The notes: a model not told the origin generated them from the letters alone. A stretch of 64,000 nt of DNA from Ruminococcus sp. (GCA_017404145.1 JAFRCW010000032.1:1-64000), one strand, 5' to 3'. Positions 35,243 to 44,598 are shown, counted from the stretch's first letter. Numbers and translations are program-made.

Positions 35243-36727
35243 ATGAAAATCGGTTTTGACAATCAGAAATATCTGGAAATGCAGTCACAGCATATCCGCG
35301 ACCGCATTTCTCAGTTCGGCGGCAAGCTCTATCTGGAATTCGGCGGCAAGCTTTTTGACGATTATCACGCCTCCCGTGTGCTGCCGGGCTTCAAGCCCGA
35401 CTCCAAGCTTCAGATGCTGATGCAATTAAAGGACGAGGCGGAGATCGTCATCGTCATCAACGCGGACGATATCGAGAAGAACAAGGTCAGAGGCGATCTC
35501 GGCATCACCTATGACCTCGATGTCCTCCGTCTGATCGACGTATTCTCCGGCAGAGGACTGTATGTCGGATCTGTTGTGCTGACCCGATTCAGCGAACAGC
35601 CCGCGGCGCTCGCTTTTCAGAAGAAGCTGGAAGAGGGCGGCATCCGCGTCTATCACCATTTTTCTATCCCCAACTATCCGCAGGACGTCGATCTGATTGT
35701 CTCCGATGACGGCTTCGGCAAGAACGACTATGTCGAGACCTCCCGCAAGCTCGTTGTCATCACCGCTCCCGGTCCCGGCTCGGGCAAGATGGCGGTATGC
35801 CTCTCTCAGCTGTATCACGAGCATAAGAGAAATATCGAAGCGGGTTATGCGAAGTTCGAGACCTTCCCGATCTGGAACCTGCCCTTAAAGCATCCTGTCA
35901 ACGTCGCGTATGAGGCGGCTACCGCCGACTTAAACGACGTCAATATGATCGATCCCTTCCATCTCGAGGCGTATGGCGTTACGACCGTCAACTACAACCG
36001 CGACATTGAGGTTTTCCCTGTGCTCAACACGGTATTCGAGACGATTCTCGGCGAGTCCCCTTATAAGTCTCCTACCGATATGGGCGTTAATATGGCGGGC
36101 AACTGTATCGTTGACGACGAGGCGGTCTGCGCCGCGGCAAATCAGGAGATCATCCGCCGCTACTATGATGCGATGTGCAACTTCAAGAAGGGTAATTCTT
36201 CCGAGGAAGAAGTCTATAAGATCGGTCTGTTGATGAAGCAGTCGAAGCTGTCCGCTGACGACCGCGCGGTGATCGCGCCCGCGTTAAAGAGAGCGGAAGA
36301 GACCGGCGAGCCCGCCGCGGCGATCGAGCTGTCCGACGGTACGATCATCACCGGCAAAACCTCCGATCTGCTCGGCGCGTGTTCGGCGATGCTCTTAAAC
36401 GCCCTGAAATGCCTCGGTGATATTCCGAAAAAGGTCGATCTGATCGATCCGGCGGTCATCGAGCCGATCCAGCGATTAAAGGTGGAGAGCTTCGGTTCCG
36501 CCAATCCCAGACTGCACACCGACGAGGTGCTGATCGCGCTGTCGATTTCCGCGGTCACCAACCCCACCGCAAGGCTCGCGATGCAGCAGCTCGAAAAGCT
36601 CAAGGACTGTGAGGCGCACGTGACGGTCATCCTCTCTCAGACCGATGCTCTGACGCTTAAGAAGCTCGGCGTCAAGCTCACCACCGAGCCCCAGTACCAG
36701 AGCAACAAGTTCTATCAGAAGGCATAA
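35243..36727 (+). CDS. DUF1846 (UPF0371) family protein
   Basis: The 494-residue product is DUF1846 over its full length: MKIGFDNQKYLEMQSQHI at the start, RVLPGFKPDSK, TAPGPGSGKMAVCLSQLYHE (a glycine-rich loop of P-loop type), FPIWNLPLKHPVNVAYEAAT, and SNKFYQKA at the end. Structures of the family exist but its biochemical role is not settled. GGGAGGA is upstream of ATG 35243. It is a single gene with its own terminator. Confidence 0.9.
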   Translation: MKIGFDNQKYLEMQSQHIRDRISQFGGKLYLEFGGKLFDDYHASRVLPGFKPDSKLQMLMQLKDEAEIVIVINADDIEKNKVRGDLGITYDLDVLRLIDVFSGRGLYVGSVVLTRFSEQPAALAFQKKLEEGGIRVYHHFSIPNYPQDVDLIVSDDGFGKNDYVETSRKLVVITAPGPGSGKMAVCLSQLYHEHKRNIEAGYAKFETFPIWNLPLKHPVNVAYEAATADLNDVNMIDPFHLEAYGVTTVNYNRDIEVFPVLNTVFETILGESPYKSPTDMGVNMAGNCIVDDEAVCAAANQEIIRRYYDAMCNFKKGNSSEEEVYKIGLLMKQSKLSADDRAVIAPALKRAEETGEPAAAIELSDGTIITGKTSDLLGACSAMLLNALKCLGDIPKKVDLIDPAVIEPIQRLKVESFGSANPRLHTDEVLIALSISAVTNPTARLAMQQLEKLKDCEAHVTVILSQTDALTLKKLGVKLTTEPQYQSNKFYQKA

Positions 36728-36730
36728 AGT

Positions 36731-36758
36731 AAACCGCCGGATAATCCGGCGGTTTTTA
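36731..36758 (+). terminator. Terminator after the DUF1846 gene
   Basis: AAACCGCCGG, ATAA loop, CCGGCGGTTTTT. Confidence 0.88.
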
Positions 36759-36767
36759 TCGTATATC

Positions 36768-36796
36768 TTGTATGTCCGTTGTACTTGTGTTATAAT
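36768..36796 (+). promoter_or_regulatory. Promoter of the dockerin protein gene
   Basis: TTGTAT at 36768-36773, 17-bp spacer, TATAAT at 36791-36796, 40 bp before the start codon. Confidence 0.55.
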
Positions 36797-36835
36797 AAGC
36801 TTACTTTGAAAAATCATTTTCGGGAGGACAGAACG

Positions 36836-39028
36836 ATGAAAAGGTTTTTATGTGTGTTATGCAGTTTGATGATCCTGTTTGGGGTCATTTTCGCGGCGAT
36901 CCCCGCGTCCGCGGAGGAGCTCTCTCCCTCGGGATCGTCAAGCAAGATCTACTTTGACACAGCAAATACCGGGTGGAGAGATTATCAGCGTATCTGCTGT
37001 TATCTGTATGACTATAATGACGGCGAGATCATCGTATGGGGATCTAAAAAGGGTTACTGCACCGATGAGGGAGACGGTATCTGGTCTTTAGACTTGGATG
37101 AGAAAGGGATCTCTCTTTATGAGGGAGGCTCCTACTCTGTGATTTTCTCTGCCGATTGGTCAAACGGTCAGACTTATCCTCTTTTGCTGGACTCAACGTG
37201 CTATGGCGATACCGCGTATTTTACCGGTAACATGATTGAGAACCCTGCAGACTCTACCAAAATCTGCTGTGAAGTAAAATGGAAGAACGCCGATCCTTCC
37301 CGATACGGTCCTGTTTTGCTGGTCACTTCTATCGGTAATGTCGCCGGCTCCGTATGCGCGCCCAGCACTTCGCCCTATATGATGTATATAGATTTTTTAA
37401 AGAACTACCTGCCCAACGCGCGGATGTATTCCGGCAAGGATGACCAGACACTGCTTGACGATACCGCGAGCGCTCTCGGGCTGAGCGCCTATGATGTGGA
37501 GAAAGCGATCGCCGAAGCAGGGGTATCGACACAGTGGGACAGAAATAAATCCGCTCTTCCCGATGACGGAACAGTCGATGACCCCGGCTTCGGTACCACT
37601 GTGTTCGCCGCGTTCTGCCGATATCTCTCCTCAAACGAGTTTGCCGAGGTGGTACGTCAGAATCCCGGCAAGTCCGATCAGCAGCTGATCGACGAGGCGG
37701 GACAGGCATACGGAATGTATCAGGATGACGTTGAGCGTGCGCTCTCCATGATCGGTGCGGGCGACGTCGGCTGGTCAAAGGAGAACTCCACCCTTCCCGA
37801 GGGTATAAGCGGCTATCAGTATACCGTCGGCGCGTATTATTTGGTTTTGAATTATAAGGACGGAGAAACCTATGTCGACGAGAAACGCCGGATGACCTAT
37901 GACGAGAACAGCGGTTACTATACGATTCGTGAAACAGAGGCTCTCAGAGAGGAAATCGCAGAAGTCGTTCAGTTCAACGAGGATCATACCTTTAGCGTTG
38001 TCACTAAAAAGGGTTTGGAAATGCCCGGCTTTGATATGTATCTGTTCTTCTTCCGCCCTCAGAGCGAGGGATATAACTTCGGCTTTAACTTCCTTAAAGA
38101 GTATCGAAGCAATTACGGTACGGGAAGTTCCTCCGGCGGCACCTCGTCAAACACTGTTAAGATCACCAAGGTCGAAGACGACGTCAAGGGAGTGAAGGTT
38201 TCGTGGGATGCGTACGGCGCCGCGAAATACGAAGTCTATTTCTCGGACGATAACGGAAACTGGAAGTCGCTCGGTCAGGTCGCCGATATGAGCTTTGTCG
38301 ATACCACCGCGCAGTCCGGTGATGTGATCGCCTACTCCGTCCGCGCGCTTAACGCAAAAGGCGAATATATCTCAGATTTCCATACCTATCCCCCGATGCA
38401 CCGCTATATCGGCGCACCGAAGATTACCGCGCTCAGCAGTACCGCGGAGGGCGTGATGATCTACTTAAGCGGTGTGAGCGGCAACGCGAGATACCGTATT
38501 TATGTCAGAGACGGTATCCTCTGGAAAGCGATCGGCGATACCTACGGCACCTCCTTCCTGCACAGGGCGAAAGAAAAGATCGCTCCGGTATATGATGATT
38601 CCTATCCCAGACCGTCTGAGGCGTATGCGTACAATTCAGGTTCAAGCGATTCCTATTATTCTTCCGATGTCCAATTTGCGGATATCCCCGCCGAGGAAGG
38701 GCAGACATACAATTACAGAGTACGCTGTGTGTCTTATGACGGATATACGGAAGTCGGCGCGTATATCACTGACGCGGTAGGAACACAGTACAATCCTCCC
38801 AAGCCGCAGTACATCCTCGGTGACGTCGACGGCGACAAGGTGATTTCCGTTATCGACGCGACCAAGATCCAGAAGTTCAGAGCCCTGATCCTGACTGAGA
38901 ACGATATCGATATGGATGCGGCGGACGTCGACGGCGACGGCGTTGTTTCCGTTATCGACGCGACGCGTATCCAAAAGTTCAAAGCTCAGATCTGCAACCT
39001 CGACGGCTCAACACCGTATCAAGCATAA
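36836..39028 (+). CDS. Secreted dockerin protein with putative glycan-binding module and FN3-like domains
   Basis: ATG 36836 is preferred (GGGAGG upstream, signal peptide MKRFLCVLCSLMILFGVIF). The product (about 730 residues) has a beta domain plus helical segment (about 30-215) paralogous to the surface protein at 2327, and a further helical copy (SDQQLIDEAGQAYGM). Two fibronectin III-like domains follow (about 440-660), then a C-terminal type I dockerin with two intact calcium loops (GDVDGDKVISVIDATKIQKF and ADVDGDGVVSVIDATRIQKF). It should bind a cohesin, perhaps the one encoded at 749. No catalytic domain is visible. The module may bind starch, as in the Ruminococcus bromii amylosome, but this is by analogy. 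Confidence 0.82.
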   Translation: MKRFLCVLCSLMILFGVIFAAIPASAEELSPSGSSSKIYFDTANTGWRDYQRICCYLYDYNDGEIIVWGSKKGYCTDEGDGIWSLDLDEKGISLYEGGSYSVIFSADWSNGQTYPLLLDSTCYGDTAYFTGNMIENPADSTKICCEVKWKNADPSRYGPVLLVTSIGNVAGSVCAPSTSPYMMYIDFLKNYLPNARMYSGKDDQTLLDDTASALGLSAYDVEKAIAEAGVSTQWDRNKSALPDDGTVDDPGFGTTVFAAFCRYLSSNEFAEVVRQNPGKSDQQLIDEAGQAYGMYQDDVERALSMIGAGDVGWSKENSTLPEGISGYQYTVGAYYLVLNYKDGETYVDEKRRMTYDENSGYYTIRETEALREEIAEVVQFNEDHTFSVVTKKGLEMPGFDMYLFFFRPQSEGYNFGFNFLKEYRSNYGTGSSSGGTSSNTVKITKVEDDVKGVKVSWDAYGAAKYEVYFSDDNGNWKSLGQVADMSFVDTTAQSGDVIAYSVRALNAKGEYISDFHTYPPMHRYIGAPKITALSSTAEGVMIYLSGVSGNARYRIYVRDGILWKAIGDTYGTSFLHRAKEKIAPVYDDSYPRPSEAYAYNSGSSDSYYSSDVQFADIPAEEGQTYNYRVRCVSYDGYTEVGAYITDAVGTQYNPPKPQYILGDVDGDKVISVIDATKIQKFRALILTENDIDMDAADVDGDGVVSVIDATRIQKFKAQICNLDGSTPYQA

Positions 39029-39044
39029 TTGGTCATCAGTACAA

Positions 39045-39080
39045 GCAAAACCGCCCGGATGGATTTCCGGGCGGTTACTT
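39045..39080 (+). terminator. Terminator after the dockerin gene
   Basis: AACCGCCCGG, ATGGATTT loop, CCGGGCGGTT followed by ACTTGTTTATATT. Confidence 0.75.
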
Positions 39081-39224
39081 GTTTATATTCATTTGTTCCC
39101 GGTTCCCGGTTGCTGGTTGTCGGTTGATAATACGAAAAAGCGAGGTAGATAATAGCCGTGCGCAGTATCAGAATTAACTAATGACTAACAACTAATCACT
39201 AACCACTAACCACTAATCACCATT

Positions 39225-39785
39225 TTATATTTGCGTGATGTTGAGATTGCTGTCTACGCTGACGGTGACGGGGATAGAAACCTGATTGTTATCGTCGATG
39301 GAGTAGTAGAGGATCACGTTTGCCGTGCCCGCCGCTTTACCGGTGACGATGAAGTCATAGCTGTGTGTGCTGAAATCATAACGGCAGTCGACCTTGACGA
39401 TATCGTTGTCGGCGAAGTAGGTCCAGCCGTAGCCCTCGGCGGTGCTGCCCTGTCCGTAGAAGTGAAGCGCGGATCCGCTCGCGGAGGAGTGCTGAGTTGT
39501 CGTCGTATCCTGTGAGGACGCCTGTGTCGCGGTATCCATACCGGTGTCGGCGGAGATCATACCGAGCTTGGTGACTTCTGTCGCTGCCACGGTGTGAGAA
39601 GCGGGCAGCATGTTGTTGGTTACGGTAACGCCGATCACACAGATGCATGCGACGCAGGCGGCGACCAGTACGACGGCTACTGCGGTAGCGACGGTTCTCT
39701 TGGTTTTCAGAGCCTGTCTTTCCTTTCTGATTCTCATCATTCTGGCTCTTTCTTCTCTTCTTTCTGCGATGTACTTGTTTGTCAT
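39225..39785 (-). CDS. Single-pass membrane protein with extracellular beta domain (unknown)
   Basis: The 186-residue product has a basic, Arg-rich cytoplasmic N-terminus (about 1-28, ERREERARMMRIRKERQ), one membrane helix (about 30-58), a Thr/Ser/Gln-rich stalk and a C-terminal beta-rich domain (YFADNDIVKVDCRYDFSTHS, GTANVILYYS, IPVTVSV). The last part looks like a small Ig-like fold. I do not recognise a named family. It follows the dockerin gene in the opposite orientation, with a TTAGTG-type repeat between. Confidence 0.7.
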   Translation of the reverse strand: MTNKYIAERREERARMMRIRKERQALKTKRTVATAVAVVLVAACVACICVIGVTVTNNMLPASHTVAATEVTKLGMISADTGMDTATQASSQDTTTTQHSSASGSALHFYGQGSTAEGYGWTYFADNDIVKVDCRYDFSTHSYDFIVTGKAAGTANVILYYSIDDNNQVSIPVTVSVDSNLNITQI

Positions 39786-39922
39786 TTTAATCTCTCCTTA
39801 TATTTGAATGGATCATGTTGATTTGTTTTCTTGACTGTGGCTATAGCATAACATACCCACTATGACAAAACAGGGACAAAAATACGGACAATATGAAATA
39901 ATCAAAAATATTATGCAAAAGG

Positions 39923-39955
39923 AAAGGAGCGGGAAAAATCCCACTCCTTCAAAAG
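39923..39955 (-). terminator. Terminator of the reverse rubrerythrin gene
   Basis: On the minus strand: AAGGAGTGGG, ATTTTT, CCCGCTCCTTT, then CCTTTT. Confidence 0.7.
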
Positions 39956-39977
39956 TCAGTGTTTATGCGGTTATGAA

Positions 39978-40520
39978 TCAGCCGAAATATCTCTTTAAGA
40001 GACCCTTGAAGCCCGCGCCGTGTCTGGCTTCGTCCTTCGCCATCTCGCGGACGGTGTCTTGGATTGCGTCGAGGTCGGCTGCCTTTGCGCGTTTTGCGAG
40101 ATCCAGCTTGCCTGCGCAGGCGCCGGTCTCTGCCTCAACTCTCATCTTGAGGTTTTTCTCGGTGGAATCGGTGAGAACTTCGCCTAAGAGCTCCGCAAAC
40201 TTTGCCGCGTGCTCCGCTTCTTCAAAGGCGTACTTGGTAAACGCAGCGGAAACCTCGGGATAGCCCTCTCTGTCGGCGACTCTCGCCATCGCAAGATACA
40301 TACCGACTTCTGAGCATTCGCTCTCAAAGTTAGAGCGCAGATCCGCCTTGATATCCTCAGCTGCGTCCTTCGCGATACCGACAACGTGCTCGCAGGCAAA
40401 GGGAGCGTCGACATCCATCTTGTTGAATTTTTCGCCCGGTACTTTACATATGGGGCATCTCTCGGGGGGAGTATCTCCCTCGTGAACATATCCGCATACG
40501 GGACAAACCCATTTTGTCAT
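39978..40520 (-). CDS. Reverse rubrerythrin (peroxide/oxygen detoxification)
   Basis: Rubrerythrins reduce hydrogen peroxide to water. The 180-residue product has the rubredoxin domain first (WVCPVCGYVHEG and RCPICKVPG, four Cys ligands) and the ferritin-like diiron domain second (NFESECSEVGMYL, AFEEAEHAAKFAE, EAETGACAGK, AKDEARHGAGF). This is the reversed domain order of clostridial reverse rubrerythrins. It is a single gene, useful for oxygen tolerance in an anaerobe. Confidence 0.93.
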   Translation of the reverse strand: MTKWVCPVCGYVHEGDTPPERCPICKVPGEKFNKMDVDAPFACEHVVGIAKDAAEDIKADLRSNFESECSEVGMYLAMARVADREGYPEVSAAFTKYAFEEAEHAAKFAELLGEVLTDSTEKNLKMRVEAETGACAGKLDLAKRAKAADLDAIQDTVREMAKDEARHGAGFKGLLKRYFG

Positions 40521-40679
40521 AATATTTCCTCCTTTGTTTTGCCTTCTTCAGGCTATCAAAATTGTACCATAACAGCAGCGTTTTGTAAAGAGAAAAGAGG
40601 AATAATTCAAAGCAGATTCACATATATTTCGTTAGGTTTTGCTAACCGATAATCTATGATTCAGACAGGAGTGACTGCT

Positions 40680-41222
40680 ATGCCGTCAGTATTTTTGAGC
40701 CCTTCCACACAGGAGAGAAACCCGTATGTAAACGGCGGTACAGAGGAGTATTTTATGAACCTTGTCGCGGACGCGATCGAGCCGTATCTGACCGCGTCGG
40801 GGATCACCTTCTCGCGCAACAACCCGAACGAGACGCTCTCACAGGCGATCGCGAAGTCCAATCAGGGAAATTATGATCTGCACTTTGCGATCCATTCCAA
40901 CGCCGCGGGCGAAGCGAACGCCGGCAAGGTCAGAGGAGCCGATTTCTATTATTATCCCACCAGTACCAAGGGCAAGCGCGCCGCCGATATCTTTGTCGAG
41001 AACTTCCAAGAGATCTATCCTCTGCCCGAGAAGGTCAGAACCGTCGCCACGACGACCTTAGCGGAGATCAAGCGCACCAAAGCCCCTGCGGTGCTTGCCG
41101 AGGTCGCCTATCACGACAACCTTTCCGACGCCGAGTGGATTCAGGAAAACATCGGCGTCATCGGCAGAAATCTCGCCTTTAGTATTGCGCAGATCCTCGA
41201 TGTGCCTTTTGTCGAGGTTTGA
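40680..41222 (+). CDS. N-acetylmuramoyl-L-alanine amidase (Amidase_3 family)
   Basis: Amidase_3 enzymes cut the amide bond between muramic acid and the stem peptide. The product (180 residues from ATG 40680, CAGGAGTG upstream) starts SVFLSPSTQERNPY and has HFAIHSNAA (zinc His plus HSNA) and APAVLAEVAYHDN (catalytic Glu). The usual first zinc motif (DPGHGG) is replaced by LSPSTQERN, with a Glu at GGTEEYFMN, as in a clostridial branch of the family. No signal peptide is present, so it may act in sporulating mother cells or be released by lysis. Confidence 0.82.
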   Translation: MPSVFLSPSTQERNPYVNGGTEEYFMNLVADAIEPYLTASGITFSRNNPNETLSQAIAKSNQGNYDLHFAIHSNAAGEANAGKVRGADFYYYPTSTKGKRAADIFVENFQEIYPLPEKVRTVATTTLAEIKRTKAPAVLAEVAYHDNLSDAEWIQENIGVIGRNLAFSIAQILDVPFVEV

Positions 41223-41233
41223 TAAGATTTTGC

Positions 41234-41262
41234 TTGAAAAAGCGGTATTCCCTATGTATAAT
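41234..41262 (+). promoter_or_regulatory. Promoter of the LUD-domain gene
   Basis: TTGAAA at 41234-41239, 17-bp spacer, TATAAT at 41257-41262. A stem-loop (TCAGGAGG ... CCTCCCTGA, one bulged C) lies in the leader at about 41275-41299. Confidence 0.65.
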
Positions 41263-41326
41263 AGAACCATAACACTCAGGAGGGCTGAGCCTCCCTGAAT
41301 ATTATGAATGAAGAAGGGTGATACCG

Positions 41327-41986
41327 ATGAAAGAATTAGATATGAATGTCATCAATTATACGATGGAACGCCTGAGAAAGAACAATATGGCGGCGTACTA
41401 TGTCGAGAAGAAGGAGGATGTTCTTCCTCTCTTTCGAGAGTTGGCGGAAGAAGGCGCATCCGTGACCCACGGCGGTTCTGAGACCATCAAGGAATGCGGA
41501 CTGATAGAAGAACTCAACTCCGGCAAATATAACTATCTGGATCGCTCCAAGTGTGAGAGCCGCGAAGAGGTAGAAAAACTCTACAGAGAGTCCTACTTTG
41601 CGGATATCTATCTGACCTCTTCCAACGCGGTGACTGAGTCCGGTCTGCTCTATAATGTCGACGGCAACTCCAACCGTGTCTCCGCGATCCTCTACGGTCC
41701 CAAGTCGGTGATCGTGATCTGCGGCTATAACAAGATCGTCAAGGATCTGGACGAGGCGACCTACCGCGTCAAGAAGAAGGCGGCGCCGATGAATACCAAG
41801 CGATTAAACTGCGAGACCTACTGCAAGAGTGCGGGCGAGTGTCTTGCGATCGGCAGAGACGCGTCGTTTATGTGCGACGGCTGCCGTACCGAGGACCGCA
41901 TCTGCTGCAACTATGTCATCTCCGCCAAACAGCGCCACAAGGACAGGATCAAGGTTATCATCGTGGGAGAGAAGCTGGGATATTAA
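41327..41986 (+). CDS. LUD-domain protein (lactate utilization LutC-like, DUF162)
   Basis: The product (219 residues) is a LUD-domain protein: MNVINYTMERLRKNNM, VTHGGSETIKECGL, YFADIYLTSSNAVTESG, NSNRVSAILYGPKSVIVICG. It also has a C-terminal Cys-rich segment (CETYCKSAGEC, CDGCRTEDRICC) found in the clostridial stand-alone form. LutB/LutA partners are absent. The segment could bind a metal or iron-sulfur cluster. Start 41327 has AAGGGTGA upstream; a GTG at 41318 is an alternative. Confidence 0.85.
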   Translation: MKELDMNVINYTMERLRKNNMAAYYVEKKEDVLPLFRELAEEGASVTHGGSETIKECGLIEELNSGKYNYLDRSKCESREEVEKLYRESYFADIYLTSSNAVTESGLLYNVDGNSNRVSAILYGPKSVIVICGYNKIVKDLDEATYRVKKKAAPMNTKRLNCETYCKSAGECLAIGRDASFMCDGCRTEDRICCNYVISAKQRHKDRIKVIIVGEKLGY

Positions 41987-42142
41987 GAAATTAGGAATGA
42001 GAAATTAGGAATGAGGAATTTTTGAAGCATAAACAAATTGCAAATGATAGTATCTTTGTGAGTGTTTCGTTTGTAATTCCTAATTCCTCCCTCCTAATTC
42101 CTAATTTGATTAATATGTACCCCCCCTCAGGGGGACAGTGAC
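41987..42142. repeat. Low-complexity intergenic repeats
   Basis: AGGAATGAGAAATTAGGAATG and AATTCCTAATTCCTC-type units, forming a loose inverted pair at about 41985-42024 and 42070-42107. A CCCCCTGAGGGGG hairpin (minus strand) at about 42120-42134 may end the small gene that follows. Confidence 0.6.
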
Positions 42143-42268
42143 TCAGTCGCACTTATTTTCCGATTTGTTCTGAGACTGGTTGCTGTTCTGGTTATTGCTC
42201 TGATTCTGATTGGAATTCTGATTCTGTGTATTTTTGTTAGAATTCTGGTTCTTGCTGTTCTTGGACAT
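42143..42268 (-). CDS. Small Asn/Gln-rich peptide (41 aa)
   Basis: This short ORF has a perfect ribosome binding site (AAGGAGGTG, 7 bp before ATG on the minus strand). The product is almost entirely Asn, Gln, Ser and Lys (MSKNSKNQNSNKN ... NKSENKCD) with a single Cys near the end. The composition recalls small spore or coat-associated peptides of Clostridia, but I cannot assign a family. Divergent from the rRNA methyltransferase gene. Confidence 0.7.
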   Translation of the reverse strand: MSKNSKNQNSNKNTQNQNSNQNQSNNQNSNQSQNKSENKCD

Positions 42269-42396
42269 ACAAACACCTCCTTATCCTATGAGCTTTCAGT
42301 TGCCGTTTTCCGTTTTCAGTTGAAACGAAACCGACAACTGAGAACCGGGAACCGATAACCAATAATATTATCCTCAAAAGAAGGGAGAATATACTG

Positions 42397-43734
42397 ATGC
42401 AGACATTTTTTGATAAAATGAAAGACCTGTTGGGGGAGGACTACCCCCTGTATCTTGAAGAGTCGGACAAGCCTCCTTATAAAGGTATCCGTGTCAATAC
42501 GCTGAAGATACAGCCCGATATTCTGGTGCCGCTGCTCGACTTTGTCGGTGAGAAAACGCCCTTTGCCGAGGACGGCTACTATGTCACGCGCGAGCATCTG
42601 GGCAAGCATCCGATGCACCACGCCGGAGCCTTCTATGTGCAGGAGCCCTCGGCGATGTCCGCTGTGACCGCGCTGGGCGTGGAGAAAGGCGACAAGGTGC
42701 TTGACCTGTGCGCTGCTCCCGGCTCCAAAAGTACCCAGATCGCTTCACGACTTGACGGGACAGGCCTGCTCTGGGCGAACGAGATCATCCGTCCGAGAGC
42801 GCATATTCTCCTTTCCAACATCGAGAGAATGGGTGTCCATAACGCCGTGGTGTCCAATATGTCGCCCGAAGCTCTCTGTACACAGCTCGAAGGTTTCTTC
42901 GACAAGGTGCTGGTAGACGCCCCCTGCTCCGGCGAGGGGATGTTTAGAAAGGACTGGGACGCGATCTACGAATGGTCTCCCGAACACTCTAAGGCGTGCG
43001 CTGTACGGCAGAAGGCGATTTTGAACAGCGCCAAAAAAGCCCTGAAAAAGGGCGGCGTGATGGTCTATTCCACCTGTACGTTCTCGAGAGAGGAGAACGA
43101 AGGGGTGATTGAGGCGTTTCTTGAGGAGAATCCCGACTTTGAGCTGATCGACACCGGCTGTACGTTCGGCGTCGCGTCAATGGAATATTGCAGAAGGATC
43201 TATCCCTTCCACGGCGGAGAGGGTCATTTTGTCGCAAAGCTCAGAAAGAATTCCGACTGCGCGGATAAGGGCGGCGTCTTTTCGTATCAGGCGCCCTCAA
43301 CGGACGAGCAGAAGATGATTGCCGCGTTTATGGAGGATATCCTCAGAGACCCGAAACAGTACGGGAATATTACCGTGATCAACGGCAGGATCCTTTCCTA
43401 TCCCGATCTTGCCCTGCTCCCCGATTTCAGCGGACTGAACATTCTGCGCGCAGGTGTAAAGCTCGGCGATTTCAAGACCGGCAGGATCGAACCGCACCAT
43501 AACCTTGCCACCGCCGCCAAGCCCGACGAGTTTCAGCGCAGGCTCAAGCTCGAACTGGACGATGAACTGGTCGTCAAGTATATTCGCGGCGAGGAGATCG
43601 AGATCGATACATGGATCAAAGGCTGGTCCGTTGTCGCTGTTGAGGGAATTTCACTCGGACTGGGCAAGGCGTCTGCCGGCAAACTGAAGAATAAATATCC
43701 GAAAGGACTGCGTACCCTCTCATGGAGAACCTGA
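42397..43734 (+). CDS. rRNA cytosine-C5 methyltransferase (RsmF/NOL1-NOP2-sun family)
   Basis: The 445-residue product has a short N-terminal RNA-binding part, the SAM-binding core (KVLDLCAAPGSKSTQIA), VLVDAPCSGEGMFRKD with the motif IV Cys, VYSTCTFSREENE with the catalytic Cys of motif VI, and a C-terminal domain typical of RsmF-like enzymes (LGLGKASAGKLKNKYPKGLR). It probably methylates 16S rRNA. It overlaps rsmA by 13 bp, so the two are co-translated. Confidence 0.92.
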   Translation: MQTFFDKMKDLLGEDYPLYLEESDKPPYKGIRVNTLKIQPDILVPLLDFVGEKTPFAEDGYYVTREHLGKHPMHHAGAFYVQEPSAMSAVTALGVEKGDKVLDLCAAPGSKSTQIASRLDGTGLLWANEIIRPRAHILLSNIERMGVHNAVVSNMSPEALCTQLEGFFDKVLVDAPCSGEGMFRKDWDAIYEWSPEHSKACAVRQKAILNSAKKALKKGGVMVYSTCTFSREENEGVIEAFLEENPDFELIDTGCTFGVASMEYCRRIYPFHGGEGHFVAKLRKNSDCADKGGVFSYQAPSTDEQKMIAAFMEDILRDPKQYGNITVINGRILSYPDLALLPDFSGLNILRAGVKLGDFKTGRIEPHHNLATAAKPDEFQRRLKLELDDELVVKYIRGEEIEIDTWIKGWSVVAVEGISLGLGKASAGKLKNKYPKGLRTLSWRT

Positions 43735-44585
43735 GCAATATCGGCGTGATCAAAGACGTTCTCTCACGCCACGGTTTTTCCTTTTCCAAGGCGCTGGGAC
43801 AGAATTTTCTGATCAATCCCTCCGTCTGTCCGCGGATGGCGGAGCTCTCCGGCGCGGGAGAAGGCGTCGGTGTCTTAGAGATCGGTCCCGGCATCGGTGT
43901 GCTGACCAACGAACTGTTGAAACTTGCCGACAAGGTCGTCTCCGTAGAGCTGGACAAGCGTCTGATTCCTGTCTTGGAAGAGACGCTCGGTGAGTATGAC
44001 AATTTCAAGTTGATCAACGCCGACGTACTGGAGCTGGATCTGAACAAAGTCATCAATGAAGAATTTGACGGGATGGATGTCGCGGTATGCGCGAACCTGC
44101 CGTACTATATTACTTCTCCTGTGATTATGAAACTGCTGGAGGACAAGCTGCCGGTCAAATCTATCACCGTGATGGTACAGAAGGAGGCGGCACTCCGGCT
44201 CACCGCGAAAGACGGCACCCGTGACAGCTCGGCGATCACTATAGCGGTGCGCTACTATGCCGAACCGGAGCTTCTCTTTCACGTGTCGCGCGGTTCGTTT
44301 ATGCCGTCGCCGAATGTGGATTCCGCTGTGATCCGTTTAAATCTCAGGGAGCCCCTTTATCGGCCGAAGGACGAGAAGCTGTTCTTCAAGGTGGTGAAGG
44401 CGGCGTTCGCCCAGCGCAGAAAGACCGTTCTCAACTCGATTTCTTCTGCTCTGGCACTTGACAAGAACGCTGTGAGTGATATACTGAAAGAGGCGGGGGT
44501 CGAGCCCTCCGCGAGAGCCGAACGCCTCACGGTAGAGGACTTCGGCAGAATAGCCGACGCTTTTTATGAAAGCGCCGCTCTGTGA
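43722..44585 (+). CDS. rsmA: 16S rRNA dimethyladenosine transferase
   Basis: RsmA (KsgA) dimethylates two adjacent adenines in helix 45 of 16S rRNA. The 287-residue product has FSKALGQNFLIN, LEIGPGIGVLTNELL, VELDKRLIPVL, CANLPYYITSPV (catalytic NLPY), VQKEAALRLTA and FAQRRKTVLNS. It is complete and overlaps the gene before and runs directly into the small membrane protein gene. Confidence 0.96.
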   Translation: MENLSNIGVIKDVLSRHGFSFSKALGQNFLINPSVCPRMAELSGAGEGVGVLEIGPGIGVLTNELLKLADKVVSVELDKRLIPVLEETLGEYDNFKLINADVLELDLNKVINEEFDGMDVAVCANLPYYITSPVIMKLLEDKLPVKSITVMVQKEAALRLTAKDGTRDSSAITIAVRYYAEPELLFHVSRGSFMPSPNVDSAVIRLNLREPLYRPKDEKLFFKVVKAAFAQRRKTVLNSISSALALDKNAVSDILKEAGVEPSARAERLTVEDFGRIADAFYESAAL

Positions 44586-44598
44586 AAGAGGGAAAGAT

